64,000 nucleotides of DNA from Achatina immaculata (lineage: Eukaryota > Mollusca > Gastropoda > Stylommatophora > Achatinidae), in contig CM019716.1 in NCBI GenBank assembly GCA_009760885.1, forward strand, positions 8,564,438-8,628,437, in the 5' to 3' direction. The notes under the pieces were generated by a model that ran no database searches, was not told the DNA's origin, and saw only the letters and a program-made list of their open reading frames with translations. Positions 23,225-34,711 of the stretch are shown here, in pieces (within the stretch, counting starts at the first letter, position 1; every line of letters starts with the position of its first letter). The translations under genes were made by a program, and so were the position numbers.

Positions 23225-24140
23225 GTGGGGGTGCTGAAAAGTAACTGGTCTAACCTATGTCCCAAAATCACAGCATAATTTTGTTACTATAGGTAGAAAG
23301 TGTGTTATTTTATAAAGTGGAACTTTGCAGGATCATAGTATTACTATTTGGCTTTTTTTCCCCATATCAGTAATAGAGGTGGAATTTTCTAGTGTGGAAC
23401 TCGAGGCCATCATGAAGTTCCTGTTTCAGTAGAAAACTCCAATGAAATCCATGAATGAATGCTGCAAACATTGAGTGACAAGTGTCTGTCACACTCAACT
23501 ATGAAGAAGTGGTGTGCTAACTTCCAAGGTAGAAATTTTGAGATCTAAGATGCAGCAAGATCTAGAAGGGTCAACCCCAGAAATTGTTCATGACCTGATT
23601 TTGGCAGATGGATGAATTTAACTAATAAATACTTGTTAAGACACTAGAGATATTGAGGAAATGCACTATATGTATACAGAAACTATTGCCTGAGTGGATG
23701 CTGACTTGTTTGAATACCGATGAGAAACAAAGTTGAGTGAACACCTCCAAGTTAATCTTTTGCAGTATTTTGAGTGATCTAGTGATGACTTTTTGTAATG
23801 ACTCTTCCCTGTTTATGAAACATGGTTACACCACTATAATCTTGTGACCAAACAACAGTCTCTACAGTGGCGGCACTCAGTTTTTCCATAGCTAAAGAAA
23901 TTCAAGACCCAGAAGTCAGCAGGAAGGGTCACAGCCACTGTTTTTTAGGTCAGAGAAAGTATTTTGATGACTGAATATCTTCCAGATACCAAACATTTAA
24001 TGCAGAATAATACTCTAGTGTGCAGTCCCACTTAAAGGATGAATTGAAAGAAAAATGGTGAGGGAAGCTGTGGAAAGTTGTTCTGTTTTTGCAAGACAGT
24101 GCGTCTGCTCACAAGGCTATTTGTCTATATGTATCTGTTG
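23225..24140 (+). mobile_element. mariner transposon remnant, copy 3 (same subfamily as copy 2)
   Basis: Plus strand: an initiating segment near 23400 (SSVELEAIMKFLFQ), then ETWLHHYNL-like, LKKFKTQKSAGRVTATVF, RESILMTEYLPDTKHLMQNN and GKLFCFCKTVRL. It begins near GGTGCTGAAAAGTAACTGGT (23228). It is cut at about 24140 by repeat Y, so the last catalytic block is missing. Full of stops. Confidence 0.85.
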
Positions 24141-24142
24141 TT

Positions 24143-24465
24143 GATGTGAAGACACTGTCCGATGAGGCTATTGGTGACCTATAGCTGATATGCTAGCACC
24201 AGCATTAGCAAACCGTAGCTGACTAAGATCCTGTCCAACCTCTCCATTGGTACCCCCAGTAACAGGCCTAGTGTCTAGTGTTGCTAATGGGGCAGGGATT
24301 GCCTTAGCCCCCAAGATGGTGGGGTCTGCTAAAGAAGCACTGCAACCCAGGAATGAAAAAAATAGCTGCATAACCTGATCCCATACCAGTATGATGCTGT
24401 GGCTCAACATCTTCACAACATAAGCTGCAGAAAACACTTGCTCACAGTAACAGAGAGGCACTGAA
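24143..24465 (-). repeat. interspersed repeat Y, copy 1
   Basis: Minus-strand copy of the sequence at 29583-29905. Shared landmarks are GTTACTGGGGGTACCA, CAGTGCTTCT-TAGCAGAC and ATCAGCTATRGGTC, and both contain GTGTCTTCAC near the 3' end. About 320 bp, about 75-80% alike by eye. No coding content. Confidence 0.8.
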
Positions 24466-24832
24466 GAAGACTAGGTATCCATGGACAGTCTCATTGGATT
24501 GTATCATGCTGGTCTCATATCTGTCTGTCTCTGTAGCTGTTAGGACATAAGTATGGTAATATCCCTTCATAACGGAGCTTCGGTAATAACAGACCAGGTC
24601 TTCAGGTCAGGCTGCACAAGTATATATTCTCAATATAGCAGACTTTGGATATAATGGACTAGTTTGCCAATCCCCATGAAGTTCATTATAACGAGATTTT
24701 ATTGTAATCACATTCAGAATGATTTCTGTTTATATAATAGTTCACTCTGTTATTTGCTTATATCATATTTGCTCTGTTTTCTATTCATGCTATCATATTC
24801 AGTCTATTTTATGTTTATACTATTATATTTAA

Positions 24833-24905
24833 AATGGCCTGGTTGGCTGAGTGGTTAGGCGCTCGGTTTCCTAATCCGGTGGTGCTAATCCACTGCTGGG
24901 ACCTT
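24833..24905 (+). repeat. tRNA-like sequence (SINE head or tRNA pseudogene)
   Basis: Begins GCCTGGTTGGCTGAGTGGTT (box A), has an anticodon-loop-like TTCCTAA flanked by CGG/CCG, and a degenerate box B GGTGCTAATCC, followed by T-runs. The anticodon would read CCT (Arg). Stems are imperfect, so I do not call a functional tRNA gene. It sits within a loose AT-rich repeat (24690-24970). Confidence 0.5.
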
Positions 24906-25026
24906 TTTCCCTTTACTTTTCATATTCACACTATTTTCTACTTTTTTTTTGGTTTATGGTATTGTATTAACTCTTTGTTATCAGTTCATAATCCTCAACT
25001 TATTGATAGACTCATTATTGTTTCAG

Positions 25027-25122
25027 GAATCAGTTATAGAGGCAGTGAAGACTTTGAACTGTGATCTGTTGTTAGAATTGTTACCTGACTGTAGCAGCCA
25101 GCCACGACTGTCACCAAAATTT
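25027..25122 (+). CDS. ankyrin-repeat gene, exon a
   Basis: Acceptor ATTGTTTCAG, then 32 whole codons beginning ESVIEAVKTLNCDLLLELLP and ending RLSPKF, then donor GTGAGT. Phase 0/0, as in the three downstream exons. The EAVKTLNCDLLLELL helix pair resembles the second half of an ankyrin repeat. No earlier exon was identified with confidence. Assigned to the same gene as 48167, 56114 and 62582 because of strand, phase and repeat type; RNA evidence would be needed to prove the linkage. Confidence 0.7.
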
Positions 25123-25149
25123 GTGAGTGCATATTAATATACTACTTGC

Positions 25150-25435
25150 TTTACTTGCTCAGTTTTAAGGGATATTTTGGATAGTCACTTTGTTGCTTCA
25201 TTTATCTGTTATATTTTGTATAGTTATTTGCTTTATTCACTCATGTGTCTTATATATTTTGTATAGTGGCTTCTGTTGTCTCATTTGCCTGGTATATTTT
25301 GTATAGTGACTTTTGTTGTCTTATCTGTCTGGTATATTTTGTATAGTGACTTGCATTGTTTACTTATCTGTCTTGTATATTTTGTATTGTGGCTTTTGTT
25401 GTATTATTCATCTGGTTATATTTTGTATGGAATCA
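25150..25435. repeat. degenerate about 44-bp tandem repeat (resumes 26816-26960)
   Basis: Units around TATATTTTGTATAGTGACTT with a TGTTTACTCATCTGTCT-like linker. The same unit continues after 26816, so LINE fragments E3 and C3 split one array. Confidence 0.8.
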
Positions 25436-25795
25436 TCATCATCATCATCAGGTGCCCTGCCGACTGGCGTTGGCTATTGTGCTTCTCCAGAGTACCCGAT
25501 CCTTCATGCAGGCCATCAGTTCAGTTGGTGATCTCCTCTCACACCGTCCCGTCAGACTGTCCAGTATCATTTCTCTTGGTCTTCCTCTTGATCTTCTTCC
25601 TTCTGTTTTTCCTCTTGTTATAATATTTTCAATGCCCCCTCTTCTCATTGCATGTCCTATGAAAGTACATTGTCTCTCTCTTATCTTTCTGACAAGGTTT
25701 TTTTGTCTCTCCAGCTCTTCTCATACATTCTTCATTAGTTATTTTTGCTGTCCAGGGGATTCGCAACATTCTTCTAATAAACCACATTTCTGCTT
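25436..25795 (-). mobile_element. family E LINE 3' end, copy E3
   Basis: Minus-strand copy. Its 3' tail (ATG)n appears as CATCATCATCATCATCA at 25435-25451; it encodes RGRPREMILDSLTGRCERRS, then the RIPWTAKITNEE region near 25740. Nearly identical to 46036-46395. The 5' end is truncated at 25795, exactly against the 5' end of C3. Confidence 0.92.
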
Positions 25796-26815
25796 GTATG
25801 GAATACCATCTAAAATTGTCAACATCATTAAGGACTTATACAATGGATATGTTTGTGCAGTCAAGACAGAAGAGGGGATGAGTGAATGGTTCCAGATTGA
25901 AACACTGTGAAACAAGGTTGTTATATTGTCTCCTCTGCTTTTTGGAATTACAATAGACTTCATAATGAAAAAATGCTGCACAGGTATTGACTGGGTACAT
26001 GGGACCCAACTAGAAGATCTTGATTTTGCTGATGACATAACTCTTATCAGTAACAGTGTGAATTCCATGCAAGAAAAAACAGATATCCTGTCTTCACTGG
26101 CTAGCAAAATAGACTTGAAATGAACAAGGACAAAACAAAAATAATGAAACTTCCCATTAATCAAAAAGGAAAAATACACGTAGAAGGGACAGATATTGAA
26201 TGAGTCAGTCAATTTGCATACCTTGGCAGCTACATAGACCAGGATGGTGACACCAGAAAGCAAGTTAGAATTAGAATTGCAAAAGCAGCATCGATATTCA
26301 AAAATCCTGAGAACATATGGAATTCAAAAGTTATAAGCACAAAAACCAAGTTAAGACTATTCAATGCAAATGTAATATCCACCCTCATTTATGCATGTGA
26401 AAGCTGGAAAACAACTAAAGAAATAGTCAAGAAATTAGACTCTTTTGAAAACAAATGCTTAAGGAAAATACTCTGCATCAAGTGGAATGAATTCAAGAAC
26501 AATGCAGAGATAAGACAGATGACTGAACAACAGCCAGTCTCATGAGTGATCAGGAAAAGGAGATGGACATATGTTGGTTATGTGATGAGAAGAAACGATC
26601 AGAGAATCCCAAAACAAACTATCAAGTGGAACACAACAGGCCAAAGAAAAAGAGGCAGACTGCATGAAACTTTGAAGAGGACATTGTTAAGAGAGGCCAA
26701 ATTAACAGGCATAAAATCCCTTGATGAAGTTGAAAGTCTCACTGAAGACAGTAAAAATTTGTGAACTACCTTGCGAGCCCTATGTGACGTTTAACGGCAC
26801 GGGAAGGATATAAGA
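25796..26815 (+). mobile_element. family C LINE 3' half, copy C3
   Basis: Plus strand: GIPSKIVNIIKDLYNGYVCA, then SPLLFGITIDFIMKKCCTG, LEDLDFADDITLISNSVN (motif C, FADD), FAYLGSYIDQDGDTRK, the YVGYVMRRNDQRIPKQ block and a GRLHETLKRTLLREA terminus. Ends TTTAACGGCACGGGAAGGAT at 26790-26810, then the host array resumes. Several frameshifts; 5'-truncated inside RT. Confidence 0.92.
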
Positions 26816-27143
26816 TATATTTTGTATAGTGACTTGCCTTGTTTACTCATCTGTCTAGTATACTTTATATGGTGATTTTATTTGTCTCATTTTTACATAG
26901 TGGTTTCCTTTGTTTATTAATCTTATACTTCTCTTCTCATCCTAGTTTGTGCAAGGACTCTATTCCTTTCTCTCAACTTCTTAGCTTATCTCATTTTTCA
27001 CAATCCAGCCCACAAGATGTTGGATTTCTTTTGCCAACATGACTATCTAGAACATGTCCTCACTTCATTCTGGAACCATATCACCTATATCTCACAACAA
27101 GAAACCCTCACTCCTAAACCACTTTGCAGCTCAGATGGAGTAA

Positions 27144-27308
27144 AACTGGTACTTACATACTATCCCAGCAGATTGGCATCCTGTTTCATCATCTCTGTCT
27201 GAGCCTAGTAGATGTGAACTCTCTGCAGAACCTTCACTGATGGCATTGACAGGACAACCTCAAGGATCTGTTAGTCAGAAGTCACCAAGTCAGCAGACAA
27301 ACTTTTGA
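27144..27308 (+). other. unassigned Ser/Gln-rich short frame
   Basis: Open frame with ADWHPVSSSLSEPSRCELSA and QPQGSVSQKSPSQQTNF-stop, preceded by CTATCCCAG that could act as an acceptor. The composition looks like a real protein tail, but there is no homology that I recognise and no second copy. It could be an alternative terminal exon of the ankyrin gene or chance. Confidence 0.2.
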
Positions 27309-27329
27309 CTCACCTTAATATGACACTAG

Positions 27330-27650
27330 TTTGAGATGTTTCTTTGGCTGTAATAATGCTTCCTCATTTGTCTTTCTGGCTGTAAAATAGGTTCTTTATA
27401 GCATTTTAGAACTCTCTTTCTCATTGCCTATGGCAGGTTTGTTTTTTTTTAAAAATATGTTCTTCATTTTTTCAAAAACTGTCTTTGCCTTTGGTTCTGA
27501 TTTCTTCAGTGCACCTGCATCAGATGTTATGACTGTAACTAAGTATTTGTATCTATTGATCTGTCTTAATATCATCCCCTGCACTATAATTCTGCATTCT
27601 GGTATTTTTCTTGGATGTTACGTAAGTATAGAAATGATATTGTTCAGCCT
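27330..27650 (-). mobile_element. RTE-like LINE C-terminal fragment
   Basis: Minus-strand pieces MQGMILRQINRYKYLVTVITS and KTVFEKMKNIF correspond to the segment (…FKYLGAAITSDG…AKTAFQRMRNIL…) of family E at 46236-46709 but are clearly diverged. A separate, older RTE family. Confidence 0.7.
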
Positions 27651-27689
27651 CTTGTACTCCCAGCACTTAGGCTATTGGGCAAGGTGCTG

Positions 27690-27960
27690 TGCTCCAAGAT
27701 GACAATGCCCATCCCCACAGAGCTTATGTTGTTAATGACATCTTCCAGAACACTGTGTCACCAGAATGGACTAGCCAGCACTCTTACCTGACCTCACATT
27801 TTGGGAAGATCAGCAAGAAGTAACCAGCTGGTGACCTGAACCAGTTGTTTCAAAACTTGCAGGAGGAGTGGCATGTGATACCCCAGCACACAAATTAATT
27901 GAAGGAAGTTGATTTTATCCATGAGACATTGTCACCTGGCTTGTATCAGTGTTCATAGTG
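27690..27960 (+). mobile_element. Tc1-like transposase C-terminal remnant
   Basis: Translation gives QDDNAHPHRAYVVNDIFQN (DNA-R-H block with second catalytic Asp), then after decay DLNQLFQNLQEEWHVIPQ, the characteristic LQ-EW--IPQ segment of Tc1-family transposases. The third acidic block is degraded. No ends identified. Confidence 0.72.
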
Positions 27961-28224
27961 ATCACACACATTACTGACTATCTTTATTTCAGCTGCCAGC
28001 GTCTCTAAATTTCATATAGAAGAGTGTGTCCAAATAACCAGCAATTACTCCTGTATAACTTCATTATTCCTTATGAAACTGTGACATCTGATGTCCAAAT
28101 GACCATAAGAACAGTGTGATTAAATTTCCCACTCTTTTGTCTTTTTTTGTATTTTTAATATAGTGAGATTTGGTAAGTGGTCCTTGACATTTTTTGTGTG
28201 TGTGAGTAGTATAGATAAGATAGA

Positions 28225-28925
28225 CAACACAAGCCAAGAATGAAGACTAGAGATCAATATCAGGAAGATCAAAGTAATGGCATTCAGCATAAAAGACCAA
28301 AAGCCACAGATGGACATAACCATAAACAAAGAGAGACTGGAACAAGTGACAGACTGCAGCAGTCTAGGGCATCATATACTAACTGAGGATGGGAGATATG
28401 AGATGGAGATAAAGAAAAGAATAGGAATCACAAAACATACATTCAGCACCAGGAAGATAATGCTGTTATCCAGAAATCTACCCATAAAAACAAAAATAAG
28501 AGTTTAAAATGCTATATCTGTTCTGTATTACTGTATGGAACAGAAACCTGGACTCTAAGCAGAAAGTCACAGAGAAAGATTATTGCAGCAGAAATGTGGA
28601 TCTACAGAAAATTAGGTCATACATCACAGAGAATGAAAAGAACAAATGCACAAGTTTTAGAACAGCTTCAAGTGCAGTGTGAAATTTTCAAAGAAATAAA
28701 GATAAAGAAAATAAAATACTTTGGCCATATAAAAAGACATAACAATATACTGAAGATCGTGCTAGATGGAAAGGTGGAAGGGAAAAAATGAGAAGTAGAC
28801 AGAGATGTAGACTGAATGATGGCATTTGAAAGTGGACAGGATGCAGCCTGGCTGAGTGCACCATCAAGGCAAGGGAGTGAGGAAACTGAAGATTCATTAC
28901 CTCCAACTTTCATTCTGAAGACAGC
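28225..28925 (+). mobile_element. RTE-like LINE 3' fragment, family F
   Basis: Plus strand: INIRKIKVMAFSIKDQKPQ, QVTDCSSLGHHILTEDGRYE, KHTFSTRKIMLLSRNLPIKT, a LYGTETWTLSRKS-type block, then KYFGHIKRHNNILK, ending near GATGTTGATGATCTCTGATC (28930). It is related to but distinct from families A, C and E. Frames shift at least three times. Confidence 0.85.
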
Positions 28926-29295
28926 GCATGATGTTGATGATCTCTGATCATTATCAGTAGATCATATCTCACATCATTATCAGTAGATCATATCTCATAT
29001 CGCTATTATCAGATGATATCTTCCATCACTGTTATCAGATGATATCTCATATCAGCCATCAGTATTTCATATTTCACATCATTGTCATCAGACAGTATCT
29101 CAGATCACTATAAATAAATTATGTCTCATATCACTATTATCAGATGTTATCTTCCATCACTGTTGTCAGATGATATCTCTTATCAACCATCAATAATTCA
29201 TATCTCACATCTTTGCATCAGACGGTATCTCAAATCACTATAAGTAAATCATATGTCATATTGCTATCAGCAGATTATATCTCATATCACTACAA
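28926..29295. repeat. degenerate tandem repeat of ATC-rich units
   Basis: Roughly 24-34-bp units such as ATTATCAGATGATATCTCATATC and CACTATAAGTAAATCATAT alternate about a dozen times. Confidence 0.8.
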
Positions 29296-29308
29296 TGTCT
29301 GTATTCTC

Positions 29309-29578
29309 TCATTGAGGCCATAGATTAAAGATGTTGAAGGTGCTGCTATTTCCATTTTCTGCTTTTACATCTATGTTTTGACTACTTCTCTCACACTCCC
29401 GTGACCCCATTTGCTTGTGCTTCCCCTTTGTTCTCACCACAGCCATAATATTACCAGTATTGCAGGCGGAACCTTCAGATACAGTGGACTGCATTGTGGT
29501 GATAAGGTTTTCTGTTTTTAAATATGGTATCTGCTCATTGATAGAGAAATAATCATTGAACTTGTACAAATTCCTCAT
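29309..29578 (-). other. unassigned 89-codon frame
   Basis: Minus-strand frame MRNLYKFNDYFSINEQIPYL…NIFNLWPQ-stop. Amino-acid composition is unremarkable, with no motif recognised and no homolog seen elsewhere in the window. Could be chance in AT-rich DNA. Confidence 0.15.
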
Positions 29579-29582
29579 AACT

Positions 29583-29905
29583 GCAAGCTGTTGTTCTGTG
29601 CAGCCGATGCTGTAGAGGTGTTGAGGCGCAGCATAGTATCAGCATGGGAGTGGATTATGGCGGGTACGTTTTTCAGTCCTGGAGTACAGCTAAAAAGCAG
29701 GGGGTGTACAGTGCTTCTCTAGCAGACTCCACCGCCATGGGAACTATGGTGATCCCTGTCCCATTAGCCAGGATATGCCTGTTACTGGGGGTACCACAGA
29801 GAGGTGGGACAGGGTCTTCGTCAGCTATGGGTCGCTAACCCTGAAGCTGGCTTATCAGCTATGGGTCGCCGATTACCTTATTGGGTGTCTTCACCCCCAA
29901 TAATC
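29583..29905 (+). repeat. interspersed repeat Y, copy 2
   Basis: Plus-strand copy of the repeat at 24143-24465. Ends with a short hairpin (ATTGGGTGTCTTCACCCCCAAT near 29880-29901). Possibly a SINE or short non-autonomous element; the class is unclear. Confidence 0.8.
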
Positions 29906-31290
29906 ACTGAAATATTGGATTATTGTAGTTTTTTAATTTTTACATCCTTGCCTAATTATCTCATTTTATCTGTCCTGTGTATGCTCTTCTTGTTATCTCA
30001 TGTTATCATCTGTGCTTGCTCATCTTATTATCTCATTTTTCATTTTTCCCCTTTCCTCGCTCCTATGTATTTTTAATAAAAAAATTAAAACTGAGCTGTA
30101 CACATGTGACTACCTCACAACTCCACTAGTACCAGTTTTACCTCTCTCTACCTCAAATCTACTAGTACTAGTTTTACCATGTTTACCATCATACTCATAT
30201 TTCACTACACACTTGTTACTTTACTGCTAATGCTGCTATATTGCTGTTGTTATTACTAATATTATATATAATGCTTGTGTTAATACATAACATTATATAT
30301 ATGTTATAATGCTTGTGTTAATACATAACATTATATATATGTTATATATAACGCCTCTACTCACACCTTGGGCAGTACTGACAATTAACACAACATTGGA
30401 GTCATCTCCTTAAAAACACTGAAGGAAATCCTGATGTCAATGGCTGATCATGTATGGGCATGCCCCAAGTGTAATGAAGCCACTGACAATGACCAGCAAC
30501 AGAGCTAGGCCTCTTTTTGACTGTTACAGTTACAGCTTGTGTCTTTGTTGATAAAATGCTTAATTCTGGCTAACAGAGATGTTGTACATGAGAGTTCCAG
30601 GTTAAGTGTTGGTCACTAGTAAGATCTAGAGTTTTAGTTTTATATTCAATAACATGTTCTATTTGTGAAGTTCCAACAGAAAGCTGTATTTTATTTTGTA
30701 ATATTCACAACTTCTTTCTTGTAAAGAACATTTATCTTGTTTTTGTTTCTGCCTTTGTCAACATGTCATTGTTTTTCCTTCATTTAATTAGATTATTTAG
30801 ATTATTCAGAGATGAATGAAAATAGATTGTATCTGCAGCAGTGAACCTTGAGCACTAAAGGGACGAAAGAGGAAATACTTCTGCACCATAGTAATGACAG
30901 TTTGAAATACAATTAGAAAGTTTAATATTAGCCAGAAAGATTATTTAATCTTTCACTGGAAAACACCCATTACTTTAATGCCATTTTTGCTGCACAATGT
31001 TTGCCATAAGAATCTAGAAAGTTCTAGAAAATAGATCACCATTTCTGTTATTTTGATGTGCCATTAAAATTTTGATAGGCCTAGTAATAGTTGGCTGATT
31101 TAAGCAGAAAAAAACAACAATCTGTTGGTCCACACACTATAATAACAGCAGTAATTGGCTGGTCTATACTCTGTACACTACAGCAGCAACATTTATAATG
31201 TGCCTGTGAAGCCCCTACCTATAATTCTGGACAAAAATCCGCTCCATTTGCCAAACAGAGCCCTCCATCTATATTACCAAGACAGACGTG
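29906..31290. other. no gene; short AT-rich direct repeat
   Basis: 30266-30348 holds two copies of about 41 bp (AATGCTTGTGTTAATACATA…). Otherwise AT-rich intronic DNA with nothing recognised. Confidence 0.5.
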
Positions 31291-31300
31291 TGGATGGGCA

Positions 31301-31321
31301 ACCCCAGGCTCTTCTACTACA
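31301..31321 (+). repeat. inverted repeat, left end of virus-like element
   Basis: Starts ACCCCAGGCTC; its exact reverse complement is at 44676-44696. Matching stops sharply on the outer side. Confidence 0.75.
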
Positions 31322-31899
31322 CACACGAGTTTATCAGTTTTTTTTATTGTAAAAATGTAATTTGTGGGAAGCAATCTGTTCAACTAAATGTTCCTATAAG
31401 GTTCAGTTATCTGCTTTACAACCAGGCCACACAAGATTTGTCATCATGTGAAACCTGTTTGTTGAGGTTGAGTGTATGAGCCAAAACTATGTTTCACACT
31501 GACATACTAACCAGTTTTTGGCCAGTTTGAGCCTATTCTGTTTGTGAATAAACATGCTGACGGGTTTAGACTAAAAGCTGTCCATGCATCAAGTAGCTGA
31601 CAGTATTAGGCATACTTCTGTCATGTCAAATTTTTGGTACAGCAGTTCTAACAATGTAGAGCCAATATGCTACATATTTTCTTTCTGGAGAAATTATATC
31701 TTCACAACAGTGTTACACACAGTAAGGAGGAGGAGCCATTGGTTGGGTAGTATGTCCATTGCCACACACACACAATTCAGTGAGATTTCAAAGTGGCTAG
31801 TAATGTAGACTATTCGGCACGGACTTCCTCTCAACCAAGTTCTAACCATTCTTTTTTTGTTTCTTCATCTATCTCTCGTGTCTTGGTTCAGATTTCTTC

Positions 31900-32777
31900 C
31901 TTCATGGTGTGATAGCATTCTGTATCGTCAGTCTTTTTCTTCTTTGTACGCATACTGCCGATGATGCGTGGTACCCTGATTTTTGCATTGTGCCTTTTGG
32001 CTGGATACCTCTTACTTCAGCACCTTTCCTTGATAGGGCAGACTGTGGTCTTGCTTGGACTGCCATGAAGACAGTGGTGTAGTCTAGCTTGGCCAAAACT
32101 TGTTTTCCAGCCTCAGATGGCTGTACAGGCCTCTTCTCCATGTCAGATCCAGCATTCAATGCTGGCTGGCCAGATGGATTTGAGACAGTTCCACAAAGAC
32201 ACTTCGACTTTGGGATGAGGAATCTGATGAGTGCCTCAGATATCCATTACCCACCACCTATAGTCTGCTGGCTCTGTTTCGTTCACATCATTCTGATAGC
32301 CATTGTTGTAAAGACCCATAAGCTTGTCACTTCCTGGATTCATTGGTTTCACACCAGATTTTCCTCATCCCTGGCAGTGATCTCCATGTCCCCAACCTGA
32401 CATTACATTTTACAAAAATAACAATTACAATTAGTGTTGACTGCTACATGTTTCTGGGCTACAAAAGTAAGTCAGAGTTTTTAAACAAATAGATCTATGT
32501 TCCCTGTCTCACAAACACTATGTTAAGTGTGTTGTTCCCAGGGGACATATTGTCAGTAATAAATTTAAATTCCTCGTCCACAATCTTAGAATCAGTCCAG
32601 GCTAGGATACACATATTTACCTTAGTTCTAGCCACCTGCATCACAGCTGCATGCTTTACCGCTCTAGTGGAACGCTTGCTGATAATTGTGGCACACATTA
32701 AGTCCACAGTAAAAGTCCCCACCTGAAGTGTAGACAGCACAGTGCTGGGAATAGCACCCACCCCGGTTGCTACCAGT
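31900..32777 (-). pseudogene. virus-like genes, left copy of duplicated segment
   Basis: Two parts on the minus strand. 32495-32777 carries the end of one gene (RSTRAVKHAAVMQVARTK … SPGNNTLNIVFVRQGT-stop); below it, to 31900, is a small gene with YNNGYQNDVN and a basic C-terminus (VCVQRRKR). 31960-32542 is repeated, about 85-90% alike, at 36677-37258. Function unknown; I infer structural or accessory virion genes from context only. Frameshifts present. Confidence 0.5.
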
Positions 32778-32812
32778 GCTTCTTCTTCTTCTTCTTTGTT
32801 CACATTGTCTGT

Positions 32813-34711
32813 CTATATCTGCAGTCCTGTCTCTTGGATAAATTTCACTATTTTTTGTAACTCATGTATGGAACCGTAGAGCTTATCTTCTTTAGTGGTT
32901 TCACTGGGCCAGTAATTATTTCTCAGTGTCTTGTAGTTGATGCAGTTCTGGAGGATATGTTCCACAGTTTGGGGCACCTGGGCACATGTACATAGATTAG
33001 TAGTACCAACCTTAAACTTTGTATACATATGACTTCGGAGTCGGCTATCTCCTGTTCGGAGACGGAAGATGGTGACTTGTTCCTTTCTGTTTAGCATGTG
33101 ATAGTCATCATGTGGTGGTGTTTGTGGCTTCCTGTAGGTTTTTATCATGGCTTTCTTCTGATTATAGGTGATTGGTATGTCTGGTTGCTCCATTTCAGTG
33201 CCCTTTTTGGCCAGATGGTCAGCTTTCTCATTGCCTGGTATCCCACAGTGGGAGTGAATCCATTGCAAAGTGACTCCATGTTGCAAGCCAATTTTTGACA
33301 AGGCATCTTTAAGGTCTGGTAGTTTGTTGCACTGAAGAGCTTCCAGTACTGATCTTGCATCTGTGAGAATTACTACAGGACATGTGTCAATTCTGGAGTC
33401 TGATAGTTTTTCAACTGCAGCAATAATTGCCCTAACTTCTGCATCAAAGTTGTTGCAGTATTTTCCAGTGGGTATGGAAATCTTGCCAGAGGTGTTGTTT
33501 GGATATTCAGTATATGCTCCTGCCCCTCCATTCTTTATGGCATTGTGTGCAGATCCATCTGTATACACATGTATCCAGGTGTCACATGGATATTTGTCAT
33601 CTAGAACACTAAGTGTGGCTGTTGATCTTACAAGACTGCTCTGCATCTCACCATTCTGCACACCTTTCACTTCAGTCTGAATAGTTATTTGTGTATAATC
33701 TGCTTCTTTCCATGGTGTATGCTCTGGTACAGATGATAATGGAGCGACTACAGTTGGAAGGTCAGGTATCAGCTTACGCATACGCTTGGCCTGATGAATG
33801 AAGCTGCTTCTTTTAAGCCGTCCTAATGCCAAGTTATTGAATCTCTCCTTCAGGGGATGGCTTACAGAGCTAAGGAATTTTTCTCCCATGGTCATGACCT
33901 TTGTGTCTCTATGTTCCTTTAGCGGTTGAACACCAACTATTTTCTGCATTTCTTCTATTGGTGTAGACCTCATGGCACCTGTGATAATCCGTAGTGACTG
34001 ATTTTGAACCTTGTCTAGATTATGCAGCGTAGTGTTTGATGCTGTGCACCAAGATGTTGAGCCATATTCTAAATGTGGTAGAATACTTTGCTGATATACA
34101 TTCTTGAGGATTCTTTCACTAGCTCCCCATGTGGTTCCACTCAGTTTTCTTAATATGGCTAGTTTTCTTCTGGCTTTTGCTTCTGCACTGTTGATGTGTT
34201 GCTTCCACGTCAGTTTTGAGTCAAGAGTCACTCCTAAGTAAGTGGGTTGGTTGTCCATCCTTAAGGGTATTTCATTTACAAAGATCTTACCTGCTTTCTG
34301 TTTAGATGAGAGGGTGAACAGAGTGGTACTTGATTTCTCTGTGTTGATACTTACACACCATTTGTTTGTCCATGATGTCAAGATGTCTGCTGCTCTTTGG
34401 AGTCTCTGTGTAGCAATTGTCGCATATTCATCTGTACACCACATGACCAGATCATCTGCATACAGTGCCGCTTTGATTCCATAGGGAAGTTCCTTGACCA
34501 GGTCATTAATGAATACAAGGAATAGTGTAGGCGAAAGGACTCCTCCTTGTGGTACACCGTGTCGCAGAAGTACTTTCTGGCTTTTGTGTCCATCCATTAC
34601 TACTCTAGCTCTTCTATTGTGTAAATAGGACTTTATCCAGTTGTACAGTCTTCCATTCACATTGCAGTGTCTTAGTTTCCACAGCAGATTTTTTTTTCCA
34701 TACTTTATCAA
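32813..34711 (-). pseudogene. RT (C-terminal part) plus RNase H of family G
   Basis: 632 codons. RT motif B VPQGGVLSPTLFLVFINDL (near residue 53) and motif C LYADDLVMW (near 85), thumb with QPTYLGVTLDSKLTWKQH, then RNase H: HVYTDGSAHNA (first Asp), NFDAEVRAI (Glu), VILTDARSVLEAL (Asp), and SHCGIPGNEKADHLAK (last Asp) at roughly residues 365-520. A cysteine-containing CTCAQVPQTVEHILQNC follows. All RNase H catalytic residues are retained. The start is artificial: the frame enters from 34614-35402 through a one-base slip in the poly-T. Confidence 0.92.

Noticed and set aside
24833..24905. Functional tRNA-Arg(CCT) gene.
   Set aside because: Acceptor and T stems pair poorly and box B is degenerate (GGTGCTAATCC); better explained as a SINE head or pseudogene.
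32495..32803. The Glu-rich start (EEEEE) of the frame as a protein feature.
   Set aside because: It is translation of the (AGA)n LINE tail running into virus-like sequence.
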